A stretch of 9,506 bases of DNA from Bacteroidota bacterium (lineage in GTDB: Bacteria; Bacteroidota; Bacteroidia; Chitinophagales; Chitinophagaceae), in assembly GCA_947461985.1 (NCBI GenBank), contig CANHNT010000058.1, forward strand, positions 1 through 9,506. The letters are read 5' to 3'. The notes beneath the pieces are model-generated. The model did not search any database, was not told the origin of the DNA, and saw nothing but the letters and a program-made list of their open reading frames with translations. Numbering within the stretch: the stretch's first letter is position 1; the number at the start of each line of letters is the position of its first letter. Both the position numbers and the translations under genes were made by a program. Below are positions 1 to 7,771 of the stretch, piece by piece.

Positions 1-1446
1 TACTGTTGTAGCCGCATTCCAAGTTCCACCACTACCACCTCTATCATATTCTTCCCAACAATAGGTCAATGGATCATTATCAGCATCAGTACCAGAAGTT
101 GTTAATTCAAAATTGGTTTTGTAAGGAATAATATATGTATTGTTGATTGAATTTAATGTAGGTAAACTATTCCCAGAAGCAACGTTAGTTGCGCATGTCA
201 TAACAGAATTTATGGTCATTTCTTCTAAACTCCTGATATGATAATAATCATCGCTGTGTGGTTGAATATCATCTGTTCCACAAATACCAGCATAACCCAT
301 AATGGTAGTTGCGCTGCCTATTTCAAAAGCCGAAGTGGTGTATCTATTTCCTGTACAAGAACCTTGTTGCGAATTAAAGGTATGGTTACCACCAAACTGA
401 TGTCCCATTTCATGTGCTACATAGTCTATATCAAAAGGATCTCCAACGGGTGATGACGAACCAGTAACTCCTCCTGCTTTAGAGTTATTTGAGCAAACAC
501 ATGCAAATGAGGCTATACCTCCTCCTCCAGTACTAAATACATGTCCATAATCGTAATTCGAAGAACCAATTCTTGTGTTGATTGTTGTTTGATTTTGATT
601 CAACATTGCACCACCGGAGTTATTCGTGTAAGGATCTGTTGTTCCAATATAAATCAACGTATCCGTTTTGGCAACCAAATTTGCATGCATCGAAAAATCT
701 CTTTCAAATACCCCATTTACTCTATTAATAGTGGTTACCATTGCACTTAATACACTTGCTTTTGTAGGATTCGCTCCACCCACAGCAGCAGAATATTCTA
801 TTGTGCAAGCCAATGCCAATCGATAGCTTCGTTTATTTGTTCCGTTGGTTTTATATGAAATTTGTGGTAACTCAGGCGTTTGCAACGAAACTTCATTTGC
901 TTGCAATGGAGTTGATTCCGTTTCACCAAAATGGCAAGCCATTCTTTCGTTTAATGGTTTAAAAAAATCTTTTTTGTAATATACAATATACGTACCTGTA
1001 TTTATATCTGAATATGGATCGATAAAATAGGTATTCTCTCCATCAAAAACTTTAGCATGAAAACCAAAAACGGTATAATCTAATTTTGCTGTGATTAATG
1101 AATTTTCTTTTGCAATGGCAGTATAGGTTTTTATTTGAGGGTATTTATCAGCTAATGGTTTTTCCATCATTGGACACTCAAACACATTAAAATCCATCAG
1201 CAAGCCTTCTGGAGTGGGCAATGTGATTGTAGCGAAATTTCCTGATTCTTCAGTAGGAATATACGCTTGTAATAATTGAAAATCGGCCGCATTTAAATGA
1301 GCGATGCTGTATTTCAAGGGAATAATTTTTCGAGTGCCATCTACTTTCACATTGTTTGATGCTGAAATCGTCCAATTATTTTTCGCCTCTACAACGTGTG
1401 TTAAACAAATCACAGCTACTAATACCAAAATTGTTATTTTCTTCAT
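1..1446 (-). CDS. Reprolysin-like secreted zinc metalloprotease (N-terminal 482 residues; C-terminus beyond window)
   Basis: This is a secreted metzincin protease whose reading frame runs off the left edge. Visible in order are a signal peptide (residues 1-21, ending VVEA), a propeptide-like region (about 23-175), and a catalytic domain with the full metzincin site HEMGHQFGGNH at residues 345-355. The three His are the expected zinc ligands and Glu346 the general base. A Met-turn candidate, TIMGYAG, has Met at 383. After about residue 420 an acidic SGTDADNDPLTY stretch resembles the start of a Ca-binding or Ig-like module. The match is to Bacteroidota reprolysin-like (M12B-type) peptidases, which often end in a T9SS sorting domain; that part is not in the window. 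The ATG at 1446 directly precedes the signal peptide. Cys171 in RMACHFGE, near the end of the propeptide, could act as a cysteine switch, but this is inference. It is the last visible gene of a three-gene minus-strand operon, 21 bases after its neighbour. Confidence 0.88.
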   Translation of the reverse strand, partial: MKKITILVLVAVICLTHVVEAKNNWTISASNNVKVDGTRKIIPLKYSIAHLNAADFQLLQAYIPTEESGNFATITLPTPEGLLMDFNVFECPMMEKPLADKYPQIKTYTAIAKENSLITAKLDYTVFGFHAKVFDGENTYFIDPYSDINTGTYIVYYKKDFFKPLNERMACHFGETESTPLQANEVSLQTPELPQISYKTNGTNKRSYRLALACTIEYSAAVGGANPTKASVLSAMVTTINRVNGVFERDFSMHANLVAKTDTLIYIGTTDPYTNNSGGAMLNQNQTTINTRIGSSNYDYGHVFSTGGGGIASFACVCSNNSKAGGVTGSSSPVGDPFDIDYVAHEMGHQFGGNHTFNSQQGSCTGNRYTTSAFEIGSATTIMGYAGICGTDDIQPHSDDYYHIRSLEEMTINSVMTCATNVASGNSLPTLNSINNTYIIPYKTNFELTTSGTDADNDPLTYCWEEYDRGGSGGTWNAATTV

Positions 1447-1467
1447 TTTTTTTATTCTATTTTTTAT

Positions 1468-2103
1468 TTAATTTCTTTCGAAAGCTTCTTTTTTAAAATT
1501 CGGATCGTTTTTTGAGTAACATGCGTAATATGTTTTTTTATTAAAACTTACTGGTGTTACAAAAAATGTTTCTTGGTTATAGGTAAGCATCATTTTTGTA
1601 GAAACTCCATCACAATCAATACGCCCTGCATTTAATTGATTCGATTTTTCATAAATTCTGAATGACATTAAATTTGGATACTTGGCTTGTAAAACAGAAT
1701 CCATGGTAGTCACTCTTTCAATCGTAAATTCTACACAATCAATCATTCGATCACTGTAAATAGGCACTTTAATTTTATTTTCGCTTTTTTCAAAGGGAAT
1801 TGTTTTCAAGTAATCTTCTAATTCTTTCTCTTGAATAGTTACTAATCGATAATTTAATGGAGCTTGAAAATTGGAGGGAAATTGAAATCCTTTAACCATG
1901 TTCAAATACCAAGTGGGCATACCGTAATCGGTATTACATAACATTAATGAACTCGTTGTTACATTGGTTTGAATGGTTGTAGGTGAAGCAGCAACAACTT
2001 CTTGGGTCGTTTTTTTTTGTTGTACTTTCTTTTTCTTTTTATTAGCTTCTGAACTGAATGCAAATAAGAACAGCATTGAACACGTTAACACAAAATATTT
2101 CAT
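1468..2103 (-). CDS. Small exported protein resembling the propeptide of the adjacent metalloprotease
   Basis: I do not recognise a named family. The 211-residue protein has a signal peptide (about 1-20, SSEA), then a Lys-rich stretch (22-31) and a Thr/Ser-rich linker to about residue 52. From Pro82 to the end it aligns by eye with the propeptide of the metalloprotease encoded 21 bases downstream. Residues 82-109 match protease 43-70 without gaps (8 of 28 identical: P, L, Y, I, P, E, S, N). Residues 126-186 match 86-146 without gaps (14 of 61 identical), including KYP at 141-143 against 101-103. No protease active site is present. Inference: it is a free-standing propeptide-like domain that might chaperone or inhibit the protease in the periplasm or outside the cell. 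It lacks a counterpart of protease Cys171. A run of nine A in the coding strand (2010-2018) encodes part of the Lys stretch. The gene is clearly coding; its role is open. Confidence 0.82.
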   Translation of the reverse strand: MKYFVLTCSMLFLFAFSSEANKKKKKVQQKKTTQEVVAASPTTIQTNVTTSSLMLCNTDYGMPTWYLNMVKGFQFPSNFQAPLNYRLVTIQEKELEDYLKTIPFEKSENKIKVPIYSDRMIDCVEFTIERVTTMDSVLQAKYPNLMSFRIYEKSNQLNAGRIDCDGVSTKMMLTYNQETFFVTPVSFNKKTYYACYSKNDPNFKKEAFERN

Positions 2104-2144
2104 GCTCTAAAAGTAACATTATATGTTTAAATTCAAGCTAATCC

Positions 2145-3116
2145 CTATTCAAAATCGGTAAAAATTGAGGTAAATGAGGCTTTTTCTCGGGATTTTGTAA
2201 AAACATGCCAATTGCCTTTATATTGAATATCATAAGGCACCAAATTCGTACCCATATTTTTCAATTTCACTTTCATAACTACATTAAAATCATAAAAAAA
2301 GGTTTTATAACTCAATGAATAGTCTCTGGCAATAATTGCATAATCACTTGCTCGAAACCATGTTTTCAATTCATTGATCACGACTTCATCAGTATATTCT
2401 TTTTTAGGGATGGCATTAAAAACATAACACGAATCTCCAAAATAATCTTGTTTGCTTAATTTAAAATCATATTTATTTCTGAATGGTTCTTCAAAAATAG
2501 CCACATTATCTCCTATTCCAGGAATTCCAGCAATTCGTTTTCCTGGATTAAAAATTAACAGCCTCAATTGTTCCTCATACTTAGCAGACCCTTTTTGTTT
2601 AGCATTTCCTACAATATTATTGGCTCCGCAAACGGTGCCTTTTGTAAAAAATAAATGCTCATACAATTTAGCGGTATAATAATTTAATTCTTTTTTTTTG
2701 GTAAAATAATCACCCGTTATTTTTTCTTTTTCAACGAGCATATTTCTACAATTATGTTGAACAATTTGTTTTGTCAAACTATTGTATGATGCTTTAATAG
2801 CATCCCTTTTATCAACAATTTCAATATCATTATACATAGTAAAACTATGCAAGCGAAGTGTTTTAAACGCTTTATAAAACGTCGTATCATTTTTTACTCT
2901 ATCTATAAATAAATTGACATCAAATCCTTTTCTAACTTCTTTTATCATAACATCATCAAAGGTGATCCCTTGATAAATTTTGTCGGAAGTTAGTTGTGCA
3001 TTCGCGTTGTCTGAAAAAAATAAAAGACATCCAACCATTATTACAGGCAGATACTGTAATTTTAATTTATAATTTTTCAAACATGAGAAAAAAACTTTTT
3101 CTTTTAGCAATTTCAT
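2145..3116 (-). CDS. Exported protein of unknown function (possible LolA-like fold)
   Basis: This is a 323-residue exported protein without a motif I can name. A hydrophobic segment ending in FFSDNANA, followed by Q41, marks a signal peptide. The ATG at 3116 gives a long charged N-region (MKLLKEKVFFSC...) before it. A TTG at 3080 would give a more ordinary signal peptide (MKNYKLKLQYLPVIMVG...). I kept the ATG because A-rich DNA precedes it, as is usual in this phylum, whereas the DNA before the TTG is not A-rich. With the ATG, the first 34 bases overlap the 5' end of the divergent M1 gene. The C-terminal half (about 180-323), with GKRIAGIPGIGD and a likely beta-rich tail, recalls periplasmic LolA-like proteins of Bacteroidota, but that is a weak impression. 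It is the first gene of the operon, 41 bases upstream of the propeptide-like gene. Confidence 0.8.
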   Translation of the reverse strand: MKLLKEKVFFSCLKNYKLKLQYLPVIMVGCLLFFSDNANAQLTSDKIYQGITFDDVMIKEVRKGFDVNLFIDRVKNDTTFYKAFKTLRLHSFTMYNDIEIVDKRDAIKASYNSLTKQIVQHNCRNMLVEKEKITGDYFTKKKELNYYTAKLYEHLFFTKGTVCGANNIVGNAKQKGSAKYEEQLRLLIFNPGKRIAGIPGIGDNVAIFEEPFRNKYDFKLSKQDYFGDSCYVFNAIPKKEYTDEVVINELKTWFRASDYAIIARDYSLSYKTFFYDFNVVMKVKLKNMGTNLVPYDIQYKGNWHVFTKSREKASFTSIFTDFE

Positions 3117-5470
3117 TGATTTTTTTTATCTATCAATCCAAAGCGGCGTCTTTTTTGCGAAGCGATACTTTAGATATTCGCAAAACTATACTAGTTTTTG
3201 ATATTACAGACTTTGCAAGTAAAAATATATTTGCCAAAGCCACGTTAAATATTCAAGCTAAAAAAAACAACGTGACTCAATTGCTATTTGATTTAGAAGG
3301 ATTGATGGTGGATAGCGTTTTCGTAAATGGAACAAATACTGCATTTACGCATACTGGCATGACCTTAGCCGTTAATAATTCTGTGATGAATTTGAACGAC
3401 ACGGCATTGGTGGACATTTATTATCATGGCATTCCAATTGCTGATGCCACATGGGGTGGTTTTTCGTATGTGGGTAATTATGCCTTTCAAATGGGTGTAG
3501 GATTTAATGCACAACCCCATTCCTTTGGCAGAACATGGCATCCTTGTTTTGATAATTTTGTGGAACGATGTGCGTATGAATTTTTTGTTACAACAACCAA
3601 TGATAAAATGGCTGTTTGTAATGGCCTATTGTTGGATTCGACATTAAATGCAAATACAACCAAAACATGGCACTGGAAATTGGATGAAGAAATTCCAAGT
3701 TACCTATCAGCAGTGGCAGTATGCAATTACATTTTTGTGAAACAAGTTTTAACTGGCAACAACGGAAATACAGATGCACTCATTGCTTGTGAGCCAGCTG
3801 ATACCAATAATGTGATAGGTTCATTTGCGCATTTGCAAAAATCTTTTAGCATGTTAGAAGAAAATTTTGGAACCCACTCTTGGCCAAAAGTTGGCTACAG
3901 TTTAGTCCCATTTAATTATGGTGCTATGGAACATGCCACAAATATTCACATTGGAAAACCGTTTATTGATGGCACTTTAAATTACGAAACCTTAATTGCT
4001 CATGAGCTTTCTCATCATTGGTTTGGCGATTTAATTACTTGTAGCAATGCAGGTGATATGTGGTTAAATGAAGGATTTGCTAGTTATTGTGAATTTTTAC
4101 ATCAAGAATATACGTATGGACAAAAAAGTTATTTGCAAGCCGTAAGAGACAATCATTACACCGTCTTAAATACGGCTCATTTAAACGACAATGGTTACAG
4201 AGCCATTGCCAATATGGATAGTAATTATACGTATGGCACTACCGTTTATTTAAAAGGCGCAGATGCCATTCATACATTGAGAAGTTATATGGGTGATAGT
4301 TTATTTTTTAATGGACTCACTTCTTTTTTAAATGCGAATAAATTTAAAGCCGTTTCGAGCAACGACTTAAAAAATTATTTAAGCACTTATTCAAACATCA
4401 ATTTAACAGACTTTTTTGATAACTGGATTTTTGAGAAAGGCTTTACACATTTTTCTATTGATTATTATAAAGCAACAAAAAATGGAAGCAATTATGATGC
4501 AGAAATTTATTTGCGTCAACGAAAACATAAATCGAGTAATTATTATGCCAATGTTCCTTTAGAAATTGGTGTATACGACTCATTATGGCAATTGCACATT
4601 TATAAGACTGTGTTTAATGGACATTGTATGCAGTTTAATATTTCTATTCCTTTTGAACCCAAAATGATTGTAGTTGACCCAAGCTCTAAAATTAGCGATG
4701 CCATTACGGAAGAAACGTTAGTGATCAAAACTACTTCACAAAAAATTTTTTATAAAGCAAATTGCATCATTCAACCCAAAGCATTTGCAAACAATAATGA
4801 CAGTTCTTTAATTAGAATTGAACATAATTGGATTGCTCCAGATCGTTTTAAAAATCAAGCAAATACAAATGGATATGTTTTAGCAGATTCTCGTTATTGG
4901 AAAGTAGATGGTATTAATTTAGAGAATATGCTAGGCAATTTATCATTTTCATATTTTGGAGGTGGCGCTAATATAGCTTGGGATAGTTCTTGGGTAAAAA
5001 ACACCGAAGATTCTATTCGATTATTTTACAGAAAAGATGCAACTCAAGATTGGGCTTTTGCAAATGATAGCATGAAAACAGGTTCTATAACAGATAAAAT
5101 TGGAAGTGGATTTGCAAAAAAAATAAAAGCCGGTGAATATTGTTTTGGAATAAAAAGAAGCTATTATATCGACCCATTAGTTTCTGACTTATGTAGTTCA
5201 TCAACAAACGTAAATTCTTACCAAAAAGAAAAAGATTTAAACGTTTATCCTAACCCAACATCTAGTCAAATTACCATTGAATTTCCTAATTCAATAAATA
5301 CAAAATCGTTGATTGAATTATTTGATTTAACAGGGAAAAAAGTATTGAGTGTAAAACAAACTATTCAACAAAAAACTACGATTAATTTACCTCGATTACC
5401 TCAAGGCATTTATTCATTAAAAGTGACCGCCAATGATATAGTATATTTTGAGAAAATGGTGATTGAGTAA
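3083..5470 (+). CDS. M1-family metallo-aminopeptidase with T9SS C-terminal sorting domain
   Basis: This is a secreted zinc aminopeptidase predicted to release N-terminal residues from peptides outside the cell or at its surface. Numbering is from the ATG at 3083 (795 residues), chosen because it begins a clean signal peptide (MRKKLFLLAISL..., cleavage near QSKAAS). An upstream in-frame GTG at 2996 would add 29 residues that are antisense to the neighbouring gene. The order is an M1 beta-rich N-terminal domain (about 35-205), then the catalytic domain. The exopeptidase motif is GAMEH at 280-284 in place of the classic GAMEN. The zinc site is HELSHHW with ligands His307, His311 and Glu330 (NEGFA), and catalytic Glu308. 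Tyr389 in VYLKGA fits the transition-state tyrosine. From residue 721 (VYPNPTSSQITIEF to the final KMVIE) there is a typical type A T9SS sorting domain. It is monocistronic, divergent from the protease operon and convergent with bshC. Confidence 0.95.
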   Translation: MRKKLFLLAISLIFFIYQSKAASFLRSDTLDIRKTILVFDITDFASKNIFAKATLNIQAKKNNVTQLLFDLEGLMVDSVFVNGTNTAFTHTGMTLAVNNSVMNLNDTALVDIYYHGIPIADATWGGFSYVGNYAFQMGVGFNAQPHSFGRTWHPCFDNFVERCAYEFFVTTTNDKMAVCNGLLLDSTLNANTTKTWHWKLDEEIPSYLSAVAVCNYIFVKQVLTGNNGNTDALIACEPADTNNVIGSFAHLQKSFSMLEENFGTHSWPKVGYSLVPFNYGAMEHATNIHIGKPFIDGTLNYETLIAHELSHHWFGDLITCSNAGDMWLNEGFASYCEFLHQEYTYGQKSYLQAVRDNHYTVLNTAHLNDNGYRAIANMDSNYTYGTTVYLKGADAIHTLRSYMGDSLFFNGLTSFLNANKFKAVSSNDLKNYLSTYSNINLTDFFDNWIFEKGFTHFSIDYYKATKNGSNYDAEIYLRQRKHKSSNYYANVPLEIGVYDSLWQLHIYKTVFNGHCMQFNISIPFEPKMIVVDPSSKISDAITEETLVIKTTSQKIFYKANCIIQPKAFANNNDSSLIRIEHNWIAPDRFKNQANTNGYVLADSRYWKVDGINLENMLGNLSFSYFGGGANIAWDSSWVKNTEDSIRLFYRKDATQDWAFANDSMKTGSITDKIGSGFAKKIKAGEYCFGIKRSYYIDPLVSDLCSSSTNVNSYQKEKDLNVYPNPTSSQITIEFPNSINTKSLIELFDLTGKKVLSVKQTIQQKTTINLPRLPQGIYSLKVTANDIVYFEKMVIE
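3181..3188 (-). promoter_or_regulatory. Candidate -7 promoter box for the minus-strand protease operon
   Basis: The minus strand reads TAGTTTTG, matching the Bacteroidota -7 consensus TAnnTTTG. It lies 64 bases upstream of the ATG at 3116 and inside codons 33-36 of the divergent M1 gene. No convincing -33 TTTG is seen at the usual spacing, so this is a weak call. Confidence 0.28.
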
Positions 5471-5478
5471 TTTCATAT

Positions 5479-7071
5479 CTATTTCATCACAATAAACTCC
5501 TCACCAAAACCTTCCTCATTTTCTAGCAAAATATCAAACAAATTTTTACCATACATTTTATACAATGAAATAATATTATCATGTCGTTCTTGTAATGAAT
5601 TATTTGGAAACAAATTTTCTTTTATAAAAGCAATTTTCGAATACGTATCTACTTCTTTTCGTTTAATGTGTGCTGCAAATTTCTCATGAATCCGATTGAC
5701 AATATTTAAATTCTTTTGTCGATGGGCTTTCACACTTTCTTCTAAAGGCATCGATACAGTAGTCGCTAATTGAACCATTTCATTTAACTGCAGTTCAATA
5801 TTTTTTTCAAATGCTTCTAACTGGTGAATGACATTGTTTTTTGCTAATAATAAATTATTCAATTCATTGGTTGGAATAAATAATTGATCCAAAGTCAATC
5901 CTAATTTGTCAATTTGAGCAGATGATTTTTCATCTATAAACAACAAGGAATTTCTCAAAAACAAAACTGGAAATTGAACATCATAATGAGCAAACAAATC
6001 TTTCAATTGCATCCAATAAGCCAATTCTCCTCCACCACCAATAAAAGCAATGTTTGGCAAAATGGTTTCTTGATACATTGGACGTAAAATCACATTGGGT
6101 GAAAAATGTTCAGGATGATTTTCTAATTCAACCAACATTTCTTGCGCCGTAAATTTCAAATCAGAATTGACTACCTCATAAATACCCTCCTTTAATTCGA
6201 TTCGTTCACGGTACGAATTGTATTTTTTATGAAACAAATTTAACTCCCGTGGTTTGGCTTGTCCATGATAATTGACCGATAATTTATCAATCGTTTTTGA
6301 AACAATTTTAAACGATTGTTGGTGCAATAATTCATCTTTTAAAACGTCTTTATACAACGATTTCAATCGAGGCTCATTTCCATCAATGCAAACAATTCCA
6401 AATCGTCCCATGAGTTCATTGACAATGTAACGTGTGGCATCTGCTAAATTTTGATTGGCTTTGTACGCGTTTTGAAAAATAGCCAACAACTCTTTTTCGT
6501 CTTCAATTCCAGTATTCAAATATTTTTTTATTTCATCAATAATTGGAACTAAATCTGCTGTATCCATTTCGCCACAACTCCCCTGTTGATTGGTTTGCCA
6601 TTGATATTTTTTACCCAATAAATTAAAGGCTCCAATCTCCTCTAAATCATTATCCTCACTTCCTATAAAAAAAATGGGAACAAAACTATTGGCAGGAAAT
6701 AATGCCTTGCATTCATTGGATAGTTTGATGGCATGAATGATTTTATAAATGAAATATAAATAACCGGTAAAAATACTGGGCTGATGTGCAGTGCAAATGG
6801 AAAATGTATTTTCTTGTAAAAGGCTTTCTATGTTTTGTTGAACAAGTTCTGAAACGTTCAAATGTGCATATTGACTCTTTAAAACATCCACTAAAACAAT
6901 TCTTTTTTCTAGACTGAATTGTTTTTCTTCCATCGCTTTTTGAATTGAAATTTCAGAAGGAAAATCGGAGATAAATTCCTTTAATTTTTCATCCCGATTG
7001 ACATAATCATTCACCAATGAAGAGAAAGAAGCGGTATGCGCAATTTTTATGTTATGTTTTGTCAACGTCAT
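5479..7071 (-). CDS. bshC: Bacillithiol biosynthesis cysteine-adding enzyme BshC
   Basis: BshC is the proposed last enzyme of bacillithiol synthesis, joining cysteine to glucosaminyl-malate in the cytoplasm; bacillithiol is a low-molecular-weight thiol used in redox and toxin defence. The 530-residue length is normal for the family. Recognisable blocks are TAHQPSIFTGYLYFIYK (94-110; TGQQPxxFxGPLYxIYK in Firmicutes), VPIFFIGSEDNDLEE (131-145) and FSPNVILRP to GGGGELAYW (323-353). A long helical, probably coiled-coil segment (about 400-490) follows, with the C-terminal tail FGEEF. No signal peptide is present, as expected for a cytosolic enzyme. The ATG overlaps the lolD stop codon in ATGA (7071-7068), so the two are probably translationally coupled. 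BshA and BshB are not in the window. The stop codon is 8 bases from that of the convergent M1 gene, with no hairpin between them. Confidence 0.95.
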   Translation of the reverse strand: MTLTKHNIKIAHTASFSSLVNDYVNRDEKLKEFISDFPSEISIQKAMEEKQFSLEKRIVLVDVLKSQYAHLNVSELVQQNIESLLQENTFSICTAHQPSIFTGYLYFIYKIIHAIKLSNECKALFPANSFVPIFFIGSEDNDLEEIGAFNLLGKKYQWQTNQQGSCGEMDTADLVPIIDEIKKYLNTGIEDEKELLAIFQNAYKANQNLADATRYIVNELMGRFGIVCIDGNEPRLKSLYKDVLKDELLHQQSFKIVSKTIDKLSVNYHGQAKPRELNLFHKKYNSYRERIELKEGIYEVVNSDLKFTAQEMLVELENHPEHFSPNVILRPMYQETILPNIAFIGGGGELAYWMQLKDLFAHYDVQFPVLFLRNSLLFIDEKSSAQIDKLGLTLDQLFIPTNELNNLLLAKNNVIHQLEAFEKNIELQLNEMVQLATTVSMPLEESVKAHRQKNLNIVNRIHEKFAAHIKRKEVDTYSKIAFIKENLFPNNSLQERHDNIISLYKMYGKNLFDILLENEEGFGEEFIVMK

Positions 7072-7724
7072 GAATTTATTGTTTTACCATCAATCATCGT
7101 TAAGGCTCTGTCCGACAAATCAGCTAATTCTTGATTGTGCGTAACCATTATAAATGTTTGACCTAATTGATTGCGCAAGTTATTAATAATATCGAAAATG
7201 GCTTTCGAATTTTGACTATCTAAATTACCAGTTGGTTCATCTGCCAACACGATTGCAGGATTATTGATTAATGCTCGAGCAATGGCCACTCGTTGTTGCT
7301 CACCGCCCGATAATTCATTGGGCTTGTGTTCAACTCTATCTTTTAAATTCAAAATTTCTAATAACTCCATCGCTTTTTTCATGGCTTCTTTTTTTCCTAA
7401 GCCAGCAATCCAAGCCGGAATACACACATTTTCGATGGCAGAAAACTCGGGCAGCAAATGATGAAATTGAAATACAAAACCAATTTTTTGATTTCGAAAC
7501 AAGGCCAATTTCTTTGCCGACAATTCAAAAACATTGGTATTATCTATCAACAAGGTGCCAGAATCGGGCTTTTCTAAGGTGCCTAAAATGTGCAATAACG
7601 TACTTTTGCCAGCGCCTGAAGCGCCCACTATACTTACAATTTCGCCTTTATTAACCTCCAAACTCACCCCCTTTAAAATGGGGAGCGAACCATATGATTT
7701 TATAATGTTTTTTGTGCTTACCAT
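7068..7724 (-). CDS. lolD: ABC transporter ATPase LolD (lipoprotein release)
   Basis: LolD is the cytoplasmic ATPase of the inner-membrane LolCDE complex, which extracts mature lipoproteins for delivery to the outer membrane through LolA. All ABC motifs are intact in 218 residues: Walker A GASGAGKST (34-42), Q-loop Gln86, signature LSGGEQQR (138-145), Walker B IVLADEP (158-164) with catalytic Glu163, D-loop GNLD (166-169) and switch His196. The FQFHHLLPEFSAIENV block (85-100) is characteristic of LolD rather than of MacB or FtsE. The ATG at 7724 places the N-terminus where family members begin. The permease partners (LolC/E) are not here, so assignment rests on the ATPase sequence; a related MacB/LolD-type exporter is the main alternative. 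It heads a two-gene unit with bshC. Confidence 0.9.
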   Translation of the reverse strand: MVSTKNIIKSYGSLPILKGVSLEVNKGEIVSIVGASGAGKSTLLHILGTLEKPDSGTLLIDNTNVFELSAKKLALFRNQKIGFVFQFHHLLPEFSAIENVCIPAWIAGLGKKEAMKKAMELLEILNLKDRVEHKPNELSGGEQQRVAIARALINNPAIVLADEPTGNLDSQNSKAIFDIINNLRNQLGQTFIMVTHNQELADLSDRALTMIDGKTINS

Positions 7725-7728
7725 ACTG

Positions 7729-7760
7729 CAAACATAAAGATTTGGTAGTTATAAATTAAA
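7729..7760 (-). promoter_or_regulatory. Candidate lolD-bshC promoter, very close to the start codon
   Basis: The minus strand has TATGTTTG at 7736-7729, a full match to the -7 consensus TAnnTTTG. A partial -33 element, TTTA, lies at 7760-7757, 20 bases upstream. The box ends only 4 bases before the lolD ATG (7724), so transcription from here would give an mRNA with almost no leader. The -7 match is seen directly; its use is inferred. Confidence 0.42.
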
Positions 7761-7771
7761 TGTTACATTTG
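7741..7771 (+). promoter_or_regulatory. Consensus Bacteroidota promoter for the DUF2795 gene
   Basis: A -33 element TTTG (7741-7744) is separated by exactly 19 bases from the -7 element TACATTTG (7764-7771). This matches the primary-sigma consensus of Bacteroidota, TTTG-N19-TAnnTTTG, at every fixed base. Transcription should start near 7776, giving a leader of about 30 bases before the ATG at 7807. The leader is A-rich and lacks a Shine-Dalgarno sequence. Confidence 0.78.

Noticed and set aside
238..750. Plus-strand open frames of 71 and 69 codons (238-453, 541-750)
   Set aside because: They lie antisense to the metalloprotease catalytic domain, have Cys/Ile-rich unlikely compositions and lack any recognisable motif.
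2452..2679. Plus-strand 75-codon open frame
   Set aside because: It is antisense to the 323-aa exported protein and shows no family match or start signal.
2996..3082. GTG start adding 29 residues to the M1 peptidase
   Set aside because: The extension is not signal-like and runs antisense to the neighbouring signal peptide; ATG 3083 starts a clean signal peptide.
3588..3779. Minus-strand 63-codon open frame
   Set aside because: It lies inside the M1 peptidase N-terminal domain on the opposite strand.
7264..7737. Plus-strand open frames opposite lolD (65, 127 and 67 codons)
   Set aside because: lolD carries every ABC motif intact on the minus strand; these are shadow frames arising from its codon pattern.
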